DNA of 8,766 nucleotides from DATJWY01 sp035500775 (lineage in GTDB: Bacteria > Pseudomonadota > Alphaproteobacteria > Acetobacterales > Acetobacteraceae): positions 1-8,766 of the forward strand of contig DATJWY010000213.1 of the NCBI GenBank assembly GCA_035500775.1, in the 5' to 3' direction. A program made the position numbers and the translations under genes. Below the pieces are notes generated by a model. It ran no database searches. It was given only the letters and a program-made list of their open reading frames with translations, and was not told where the DNA came from. Positions 1 to 5,518 of the stretch are shown here, in pieces (the stretch's first letter is position 1; each line of letters begins with the position of its first letter).

Positions 1-1283
1 TGCCCAACGTCCTGCTCGAGGCAACGCGCCTCACCAGGGGCGGCCGGCTCACCGAGGCCACCGCGGCCCTGCAGCGCATGTTCGGGGGCCAGGCGGCACC
101 GGGCAGCGCGAAGGCGCAGGCAAGGCGCGGGCCCCCAATCATCGATGGCGTGATCGAAGCGGCGGAAACGGCGGAGGCCAGGCCCGCGCCTGAGGCCAAA
201 CCCGCGCATCAGGAAGGGCCGATGCCCGGCGCCGGCCTTGGCCGGCGGCTTTTCGGCATCGCGGAGGGGATGGTGCAGCCGGAGATGCAAGAGACGCTGC
301 GCGGCTTCCTCGACCAGATCGGCCACGGCGAAATCCAGTTGCCGGGCGGCGCACCGGCTCCCCTGTTTCCAACCCCGGCGCCTGTCGTTGTGCCGGAAGG
401 CGCGCAATTCCTGGCAGCCACGTTCAGCAACCAGACCGGGAGCCGTCCCTACAAGCTCTACGTGCCGAGCGGCTATCGCCCTGGATGGTCCATTCCCCTC
501 GTTGTCATGCTGCATGGCTGCACCCAGTCGCCCGACGATTTCGCCATCGGCACGGGCATGAACGGGGCGGCGGAAGAACGCACCTGCCTCGTCGCCTACC
601 CCGGGCAGATCAGCTCGGCGAACCTGCAGAAATGCTGGAACTGGTTCAGCGAGGAGGATCAGCGGCGCGACGGAGGCGAGCCCTCGCTGATCTCGGGGAT
701 CACGCGTGAGGTCATGCGCGGCTACGCGGTCGATCCACGGCGCGTCTATGTCGCCGGGCTCTCGGCCGGGGGCGCGGCGGCCGCAGTCATGGGCGACGCG
801 TATCCCGATCTTTACGCCGCGATCGGTGTGCATTCGGGCCTGCCCTGCGGGGCGGCACGCGATATGCCCTCGGCATTCGCCGCGATGCGGCAGGGCGGCG
901 GCGCGCACCGGGCGGCTGACGTCCCGCGATCCGGGGCGCGGCGGCGGGTCATCCCGACCATTGTCTTCCACGGCGACCGGGACACCACGGTCCATCCTCG
1001 CAACGGCGACGCGGTCGTGGCGCAGTCGGCGTCGGCTTCGGCGCTCAGGGCGCATGTTGAGGAAGGGCGGGTTCCCGGTGGTCACGCTTACAGCCGCACG
1101 CTGCATCTCGACGCGAACGGGAAGGCGGTAATCGAGCAATGGGTGGTCCACGGCGCCGGCCATGGCTGGTTTGGCGGCAACCAGGCGGGCTCCTACACCG
1201 ATCCGCGCGGGCCCGATGCCACAAGGGAGATGCTGCGCTTCTTCCTGGAGCACCGGCATCCCGCGCCGGCGCGGGGCGTCTGA
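1..1283 (+). CDS. PHB depolymerase family esterase (5' end just outside window)
   Basis: This is an alpha/beta-hydrolase of the polyhydroxybutyrate-depolymerase esterase family, a serine esterase expected to cut polyester or small ester bonds. The frame is open to the window edge and codes PNVLLEATRLTRGGRLTEAT before the first internal ATG at 78. Bases 1-2 are 'tg', so the real start is probably an NTG codon whose first base lies one base outside the window, giving about 427 residues. Counting from the ATG at 78, an oxyanion-type LHGC motif follows residue 140. Ser229 sits in the GLSAGG nucleophile elbow, Asp302 in HGDRDTTVH and His362 in HGAGHGW, so the triad is complete. The N-terminal ~100 residues are a short helix plus Ala/Pro-rich linker. 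No signal peptide is visible, so it is likely cytoplasmic. It is paralogous to the esterase at 7434. The true substrate cannot be read from sequence; the family also contains feruloyl/acetyl esterase-like members. Confidence 0.9.
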   Translation, partial: PNVLLEATRLTRGGRLTEATAALQRMFGGQAAPGSAKAQARRGPPIIDGVIEAAETAEARPAPEAKPAHQEGPMPGAGLGRRLFGIAEGMVQPEMQETLRGFLDQIGHGEIQLPGGAPAPLFPTPAPVVVPEGAQFLAATFSNQTGSRPYKLYVPSGYRPGWSIPLVVMLHGCTQSPDDFAIGTGMNGAAEERTCLVAYPGQISSANLQKCWNWFSEEDQRRDGGEPSLISGITREVMRGYAVDPRRVYVAGLSAGGAAAAVMGDAYPDLYAAIGVHSGLPCGAARDMPSAFAAMRQGGGAHRAADVPRSGARRRVIPTIVFHGDRDTTVHPRNGDAVVAQSASASALRAHVEEGRVPGGHAYSRTLHLDANGKAVIEQWVVHGAGHGWFGGNQAGSYTDPRGPDATREMLRFFLEHRHPAPARGV

Positions 1284-1351
1284 CCCAAGGCCAGTAGGCG
1301 CGCGCCACCCTGTCCGGGATCGTCGCGGCAAGGGAGGCGGGAATGAAGAGT

Positions 1352-1381
1352 GGGGGGGCTTCTGTTGCCCGGTGCCCCCCC
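1352..1381 (-). terminator. Hairpin at the 3' end of ssrA, probable terminator
   Basis: A perfect 8-bp stem (1352-1359 with 1374-1381, almost all G-C) encloses a 14-nt loop. Reading the minus strand it lies about 17 bases after the tag stop codon and is followed by a moderately T-rich stretch (ACTCTTCATTC). It may terminate ssrA or form the 3'-terminal hairpin of the mature coding RNA. On the plus strand it is not followed by T residues, so it looks unsuited to terminate the esterase gene. Confidence 0.55.
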
Positions 1382-1397
1382 GGACCGCGCTTATCGC

Positions 1398-1436
1398 TTA
1401 TGCAGCGACAGCGAGCGCCTCGAAGTTATCGTTGGC
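1398..1436 (-). other. tmRNA proteolysis tag reading frame
   Basis: This short frame inside the coding piece of ssrA encodes ANDNFEALAVAA followed by TAA. An extra Ala is added in front from the charged tmRNA itself. The ANDN start and AVAA end match the usual alphaproteobacterial tag pattern; the middle (FEAL) is the variable part. Confidence 0.92.
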
Positions 1437-1624
1437 ACTTGTGATATGGCCCGATGACGGCGGAACCATGCCGGGCAAAAGGTGGGTCTTTACCACGCGT
1501 GTCGAGCCTGTTTCGTCCCCGCACCCATCCGGCGGATGGTGGAGACGCCGGGCACTGCCCCCGGGTCCACAACGCTTATTCCACGCACCGTTTATCACCA
1601 TAGTCGGCCGAGGTCGACGCACCC

Positions 1625-1653
1625 TATGTAAGAGGGCGCGCGCCCGGCCGCAA
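1625..1653 (-). promoter_or_regulatory. Candidate ssrA promoter
   Basis: On the minus strand, TTGCGG (1653-1648) and TACATA (1630-1625) are separated by exactly 17 bases. They lie about 60 bases upstream of the T arm and just after the end of ybaK, where a housekeeping sigma promoter for ssrA is expected. The -35 box matches consensus only in TTG and the -10 box is partial, so this is a positional inference. Confidence 0.4.
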
Positions 1654-1700
1654 GGGATCGCGTCGAACTCCCACGCGAGCCGGGCCGCCCGCCGAGCCGG

Positions 1701-2192
1701 TTAGGCCACCAGGGATGCGATCCGCGCATCGAGCGCGTCCCGCGCGGCGACGGGGGCCATCCGCACCTGGATGCCGCGCTGCCCGCCATTCATGAACACC
1801 GCCTCTTCCCGCATGGCGGCTTCCTCGATCGCCACCGGCACCTTTCGCTTCTGGCCGAAGGGGCTGATCCCGCCGACATGGTAGCCGGTGAGCCGCTCCG
1901 CGTCGGCGGGGCGCATCATCTGCGCCGATTTGCCGCCGAACGCGGCGGCCAGCTTTTTCATGCTGACCTCCCGGTCCGACGGCACCACGACGCAGACCGG
2001 TTTGCCGTCCACGTCTGCCATCAGGGTTTTGAGCACGCGGTGCGGCGGTTCGCCGATCGCTTCCGCCGCCTGCAAACCCTTGCTGTCGGCGGTCGGGTCG
2101 TAATCATAGGCGTGCACCGTGAAGCTGACCCCGGCCTTCTCCAGCGCCAGCGTCGCGCGGGTGGTCTTTGCTTTTGTCATCGTCTCCGTCAC
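1701..2192 (-). CDS. ybaK: YbaK/EbsC-family Cys-tRNA(Pro) deacylase
   Basis: This proofreading enzyme hydrolyses Cys-tRNA(Pro) made in error by prolyl-tRNA synthetase, acting in trans in the cytoplasm. The 163-residue product is the usual family length. Recognisable elements are the N-terminal helix and GVSFTVHAYDYDP (21-33), the conserved lysine in VLKTL (Lys55), VVVPSDREVSMKKLAAAFG (68-86), YHVGGISPFGQKR (104-116) and the C-terminal NGGQRG (135-140). The longest frame starts with GTG at 2192, preceded by AGGAAGG only 2 bases away. An ATG at 2180, preceded by GGAG 3 bases away, would shorten the protein by four residues, and I cannot decide between them. The gene reads toward ssrA and ends about 50 bases before the ssrA -35 box. 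Upstream of it lies repeat copy A, so it is probably transcribed separately from the ligase gene. Confidence 0.93.
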   Translation of the reverse strand: MTETMTKAKTTRATLALEKAGVSFTVHAYDYDPTADSKGLQAAEAIGEPPHRVLKTLMADVDGKPVCVVVPSDREVSMKKLAAAFGGKSAQMMRPADAERLTGYHVGGISPFGQKRKVPVAIEEAAMREEAVFMNGGQRGIQVRMAPVAARDALDARIASLVA

Positions 2193-2221
2193 GCCCTTCC
2201 TGCCGGTCGCTTGTCGTTCCG

Positions 2222-2390
2222 CTTACGTCTTGACCGCGGTAAGACCAGGGGGCTTTGCCCCCTGAACCCCCACTGGGGCCTTGAGGCCCCAGCCCCCCAA
2301 CAGTTTGATTCCCTTGAGTTAATGGGGTCTGGGGCCGTACGGCCCCAGCGGGTCCAGGGCAGAGCCCTGGCCTTTCTCGACCGGTCAAGA
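2222..2390. repeat. Hairpin-rich interspersed repeat, copy A
   Basis: This intergenic block between ybaK and the DNA ligase gene is shared with copy B at 7185-7362. Bases 2227-2262 are identical over 36 bases to 7190-7225. It consists of successive hairpins: AGGGGGC/GCCCCCT (2247-2263), TGGGGCC/GGCCCCA (2274-2291), a perfect 20-base palindrome (2329-2348) and CCAGGGC/GCCCTGG (2354-2370). Its ends carry inverted TCTTGACCG (2228-2236) and CGGTCAAGA (2382-2390), so it resembles a small non-autonomous mobile element (MITE- or REP-like). No transposase is present. It probably also acts as a transcription barrier between the ligase operon and ybaK. I see no clear target-site duplication. Confidence 0.75.
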
Positions 2391-2406
2391 TGCACGGCCG
2401 CTGGTA

Positions 2407-4014
2407 TCACGCCATTTCCCTCCGCCCCGGGCCCGGAATCAGCCGGAGCAGCGTCTCCAGCCGGTCCGCCTCCGCCGCCGGCTTGTCGGTGCGGAGGCGG
2501 GCGATGCGCGGGAAGCGCAGGGCGACGCCGGATTTGTGCCGGGCGGAAAGCTGCGCCGCGTCGAACGCCACTTCCAGCACCAGCCCGCGCTCGACCTCCC
2601 GCACCGGCCCGAACCGGGCGACGGTATGGGCGCGGATCCAGCGATCCAGCATCACCATCTCCTGGTCGGTATAGCCGGAATAGGCCTTGCCGACCGGCAC
2701 CAGTTCGCCATCCGCCCGCCAGAGGCCGAAGGTGAAATCGGTATAGTAGCTGCTGCGCTTGCCGTGGCCGCGCTGGGCGTACATCAGCACCGCGTCGATG
2801 GTGAGCGAGTCGCGCTTCCATTTCCACCAGGGGCCGCGCGGGCGGCCGGGCAAATAGGGGCTGTCGCCGTGCTTGAGCATCAGCCCCTCGATGCCGGCGT
2901 CGCGCGCCCCCGCCCGCAATGCGGCCAGAGCGGCGAAATCGCCGAAGGGCACCAGCGGCGAGAGATCCATCCGCGCCGGGCGGGTGCGGTCGAACCAGGC
3001 TTCCAGCCGGGCGCGCCGCGCGTCGAAGGGCAGGGGGCGGAGATCCTCGCTTGCCTCGAACAACATGTCGTAGAGCCGCACCGCGGCGGGATGCGTGCGC
3101 AGCAATTTCGCCCCCGGCGCCTTGCGGTTGAGCCGGGTCTGCAGATCGGCGAACGGCGCCACGTCGCCGTCGCGCAGCACCAGCAACTCGCCGTCCAGCA
3201 CCGCCTGGAAGCGGATCGCCTCCACGATCTCGGGGAAGGCGGCGGAGATGTCCTCGGCGCCGCGCGAATAGAGGCGGGCGCCGCCCGGCGTGCCGACGAG
3301 TTGCACGCGGATGCCGTCCCATTTCCACTCGGCGCGGTAGAGGGCGGGGTCGAGCGCGGCGAGATCCTCCGGCTCCAGCGGGTGCGCCAGCATGGGCGGG
3401 CGGAACACCGGGGCGTCTCGCGGGTCCGGCCGGGGGCCGCGCCCTTCGATCCAGGCGAAGAGCGGCGCATAAGGCGGGGCGATGCCGTGCCAGACTTCCT
3501 CGATATCGTCGGGGCCGATTGCCTGGCCGTGTCCGGTGGCGAGATCCGCGAGCGCCACCTTGGCCAGCCGCGCCGAGACCCCGACGCGCAGCCCCCCGGT
3601 GATCAGCTTCAGGATGGCGAGGCGCACGGACGGGTCGGAGGCGTCGAGCCAGCCGGCGAGCAGCTCCGGCAGCGCCATCTTGCCGGCGCCCCCGAGCGCC
3701 TCCACCACCTCGGCCAGCGTGGGCGGCGGCGCGTTGGTCGTGCTGTCCGGCCAAAGCAGCGAGACGGTCTCGGCGAGGTCGCCGACGAAATCATACGACC
3801 AGGTGAACAACACAGGGTCGGTGCGCGCGGCGGCGAGGGTGCGGATCAGGGCGGGCCTGGCCGCCGTGAAGGCAAGCTCGCCGGTCAGCGCCGCGAGGGC
3901 GTAGCCGCGATCGGGGTCGGGCTCGGTCGCAAGGAAGCGGCGCAGCAAAGCGAGCTTGGCGAGGCGGCCGGGCGAGAAGGTCAGGCGCTCCAGCAGCGCG
4001 GCGAAGGCGATCAT
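2407..4014 (-). CDS. ATP-dependent DNA ligase, exonuclease-associated bacterial type
   Basis: This enzyme seals DNA nicks using ATP through a covalent lysyl-AMP intermediate. It is the 'cisplatin damage response' (LigB/PP_1105-like) ligase type that pairs with an MBL-fold exonuclease. The 535-residue product begins MIAFAALLERL and fits the family's usual ~530. Residues 1-200 form the N-terminal DNA-binding domain. The adenylation domain holds Lys231 in EWKWDGIR (motif I), SRGAED (250-255), LDGELLVL (273-280), YDMLFE (315-320), EGLMLK (376-381) and WWKWKRD (396-402). The C-terminal OB domain ends with ALRFPRIARLRTDK (498-511, motif VI). All nucleotidyltransferase motifs are intact. The ATG at 4014 overlaps the exonuclease stop as ATGA, indicating translational coupling. 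A longer open frame upstream only overlaps the exonuclease in another frame and is not coding. Repeat copy A starts 16 bases after the stop, and no linked helicase gene follows. Confidence 0.95.
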   Translation of the reverse strand: MIAFAALLERLTFSPGRLAKLALLRRFLATEPDPDRGYALAALTGELAFTAARPALIRTLAAARTDPVLFTWSYDFVGDLAETVSLLWPDSTTNAPPPTLAEVVEALGGAGKMALPELLAGWLDASDPSVRLAILKLITGGLRVGVSARLAKVALADLATGHGQAIGPDDIEEVWHGIAPPYAPLFAWIEGRGPRPDPRDAPVFRPPMLAHPLEPEDLAALDPALYRAEWKWDGIRVQLVGTPGGARLYSRGAEDISAAFPEIVEAIRFQAVLDGELLVLRDGDVAPFADLQTRLNRKAPGAKLLRTHPAAVRLYDMLFEASEDLRPLPFDARRARLEAWFDRTRPARMDLSPLVPFGDFAALAALRAGARDAGIEGLMLKHGDSPYLPGRPRGPWWKWKRDSLTIDAVLMYAQRGHGKRSSYYTDFTFGLWRADGELVPVGKAYSGYTDQEMVMLDRWIRAHTVARFGPVREVERGLVLEVAFDAAQLSARHKSGVALRFPRIARLRTDKPAAEADRLETLLRLIPGPGRREMA

Positions 4015-5168
4015 GCGGCGCGTTCGTCCGCCGCTTCCGGCCGTGCGGCTGGCGCGTCCCCTGCGCCTGGCGTGGCGGTGTCCGGCGCGGCGGGGGCATC
4101 CGCGGCCTCGGGGGCGACGAGGACGTCGTGCCCGGTTCCGGCGCCGCCGGGCGCGCTGGCCTCGTCCTCGTCGCCATAGCCGATCAGGCGCAGCGCCCGG
4201 CCGCGCAGGCCAAGCTGGCCAGCCGCGTGGATCAGCGCCTCCTCGCCGCCATGCGTCACCCAGATCTCCGGCGCCTGGACATCCGTGAGTGTGCGCAGCA
4301 ATTCCGGCCAGTCGGCATGGTCGGAGATCACCAGCGGCAGTTCCACCCCGCGCGCCTTGGCCCGCTGCCGCACCCGCATCCAGCCGGAGGCCAGACCCAC
4401 CACCGGCTCCGCGAGGCGGCGCGCCCAGCGTTCGGTGAGGGCCGAGGGCGGCGCCAGCACGATCGCACCGGCAAGCTCCTCCCGCGCCGCGTCGGTCGCC
4501 GGGCGGAGTTCGCCGAGCCGGATGCCGAGCGCCTCGTAGGTGGCGGTGAGCGGGGCGAGCGCGCCGTGCAGGTAAACCGGCCGGTCCCAGCCGGCGCGGC
4601 GGAGCAGGGCGATCAGGCGCTGGCATTTGCCGAGGGCGTAACAGCCGACGACATGGGTGCGCTCCGGGGACAGGGCGACGCTGTCGAGCAACTTGCCGAT
4701 CTCGGCCTCCGGCGGCGGGTGGCGGAACACAGGCAGGCCGAAGGTCGCCTCGGTGACGAATACGTCGCACGGCACCGGGACGAACGGGGCGCAGGTCGGG
4801 TCCGGGGCACGCTTGTAGTCGCCGCTGACCACCGCGCGGCTGCCGCGCCATTCCATCACCACCTGGGCGCTGCCGAGCACGTGCCCGGCGGGTTGCAGCG
4901 TGACCAGAACCTCGCCGATGCGGAGCGTCTGGCCGGTGGGGAGGGGGTGCGTGGTGGCGGCGAGGCGGCGGGGGCCGAGGCGGGTTTCCGCCAGGGCCAG
5001 CGTCTCCGGCGTCGCCAGGGCGGCCGCGTGGCCGGGGCGGGCATGGTCGGAATGGGCATGGGTGATGACGGCGCGCGGCACGGCGCGCACCGGGTCGATG
5101 AAGAAATCGCCCGGCTCGCAATAGAGGCCCTGTGGCAGGACGCGGAGCCAGGTTTCGGGATGGGGCAT
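4011..5168 (-). CDS. Ligase-associated DNA damage response exonuclease (metallo-beta-lactamase fold)
   Basis: This predicted metal-dependent DNA exonuclease of the MBL/beta-CASP type is found next to ATP-dependent ligases and is thought to prepare DNA ends for sealing. With the ATG at 5168 the product has 385 residues. Metal-site motifs are HAHSDH (37-42), PAGHVLGSAQ (His96), SGDYKR (Asp117) and TEATFG (Glu140), with later SDHADW (282-287) and THGG (305-308). The N-terminus MPHPETWLRVLPQGLYCEPGD matches how the family normally begins. ATGs at 5186 and 5315 would add 6 or 49 residues. The 49-residue extension is Arg/Ala-rich and unlike the family, and none of the starts has a convincing Shine-Dalgarno site. 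After about residue 335 a ~50-residue Ala/Pro/Asp-rich tail follows, probably disordered and absent from typical members. The gene heads the operon with the ligase. Confidence 0.92.
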   Translation of the reverse strand: MPHPETWLRVLPQGLYCEPGDFFIDPVRAVPRAVITHAHSDHARPGHAAALATPETLALAETRLGPRRLAATTHPLPTGQTLRIGEVLVTLQPAGHVLGSAQVVMEWRGSRAVVSGDYKRAPDPTCAPFVPVPCDVFVTEATFGLPVFRHPPPEAEIGKLLDSVALSPERTHVVGCYALGKCQRLIALLRRAGWDRPVYLHGALAPLTATYEALGIRLGELRPATDAAREELAGAIVLAPPSALTERWARRLAEPVVGLASGWMRVRQRAKARGVELPLVISDHADWPELLRTLTDVQAPEIWVTHGGEEALIHAAGQLGLRGRALRLIGYGDEDEASAPGGAGTGHDVLVAPEAADAPAAPDTATPGAGDAPAARPEAADERAA

Positions 5169-5518
5169 GGCCGCGTAGGTTGGCATGGCCGGGGCCGGGC
5201 GCCAGAGGGACGAACCGCGCCCGCCTCGTCGCGGCGGCAGCCGCGCCCACCCCGTTGCGGCGGCAGCCGCGCTCACCCTGTCGCGGCGGCAGGCGGGGCG
5301 GCCCGCTCCGGCCAACGGGTTCCCTCCTCCATCGCGCGGGCCGACACCATCTGCTTCGGGTGCGCCTCATGGCGGGTCCGATGCCGCTCCGTCCCCCTCT
5401 CTCCCCCGGTTCCGCCCCGGCAGGCGGAGCGTGCTTGTTTCCAGGGGAGCGGATGGGGCGGACGGCGGAGAGCCGACCGAACAGGTCGAACAGGCTTCCA
5501 AGCAAAGGAAGGCGTCAG
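5169..5518. other. Divergent spacer between exonuclease and malic enzyme genes
   Basis: This roughly 350-bp gap between two divergent starts must hold both promoters. I see no convincing -35/-10 pair. It contains the 26-bp tandem repeat at 5227-5304. Open frames run through it on both strands, but their products are Arg/Ala/Pro/Gly-rich with no family resemblance, which is typical of GC-rich non-coding DNA. The malic enzyme Shine-Dalgarno site AAGGAAGG lies at 5505-5512. Confidence 0.6.
5227..5304. repeat. 26-bp tandem repeat, about three units
   Basis: Units begin at 5227, 5253 and 5279. The shared core is GCGGCGGCAGCCGCG at 5231 and 5257, with GCGGCGGCA at 5283. Units 1 and 2 differ at only a few positions; unit 3 diverges in its second half. 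The period is not a multiple of three, which argues against a coding repeat. The core is partly self-complementary (CGGC...GCCG) and could form hairpins. Confidence 0.7.

Larger units (their letters stand above)
1350..1618 (-). ncRNA. ssrA: tmRNA, circularly permuted two-piece (alphaproteobacterial type)
   Basis: tmRNA rescues stalled ribosomes by trans-translation and adds a degradation tag. On the minus strand the acceptor piece comes first. It has a T arm with stem CCGGG (1564-1560), 7-nt loop GGCAGTG and CCCGG (1552-1548), then acceptor strand CGTCTCC (1547-1541), discriminator A and an encoded CCA ending at 1537. After a 16-nt spacer (1536-1521) the coding piece starts at 1520 with GGGGACG, which pairs with the acceptor strand over 7 bp (one G-U), followed by the D-like segment AAACAGGCTCGAC. 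The tag frame starts at the resume codon GCC (1436-1434), encodes ANDNFEALAVAA and stops with TAA at 1400-1398. The tag ends in the hydrophobic AVAA expected for ClpXP/ClpAP recognition. In permuted genes the normal 5' and 3' halves are swapped and processed into two RNAs. Outer ends (about 1618 and 1350) are estimated from the promoter and terminator. I did not resolve P2 or the pseudoknot. Confidence 0.93.

Noticed and set aside
1398..1622. 74-codon minus-strand frame ending in ANDNFEALAVAA as a protein
   Set aside because: Only the last 12 codons are translated, as the tmRNA tag. The upstream part is structural RNA containing the T arm and CCA end.
1162..1704. 180-codon plus-strand open frame through the ssrA region
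   Set aside because: It starts inside the esterase gene in another frame and runs across the tmRNA gene; it has no family resemblance.
1878..2735. 285-codon plus-strand open frame across ybaK and repeat copy A
   Set aside because: It is antisense to ybaK and runs through the hairpin repeat; it has no coherent domain.
2536..4179. 547-codon plus-strand open frame opposite the ligase
   Set aside because: It lies antisense to a well-conserved ligase and is rich in Arg, Gln, Gly and Ala with no recognisable domain. Long antisense frames are expected in GC-rich DNA.
5227..5304. CRISPR-like array
   Set aside because: The 26-bp units are contiguous without unique spacers and no cas genes are present; it is a simple tandem repeat.
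2407..5505. A single 1032-codon minus-strand open frame
   Set aside because: Only its last 535 codons (from 4014) are the ligase. The first half is an Arg/Pro/Gly-rich shadow of the exonuclease, which is coded in a different frame with intact MBL motifs.
5132..5518. 129-codon N-terminal extension of malic enzyme
   Set aside because: The extension is Arg/Gly/Ser-rich, overlaps the exonuclease 5' end, and is unlike the family. The ATG at 5519 has a good Shine-Dalgarno site and the expected N-terminus.
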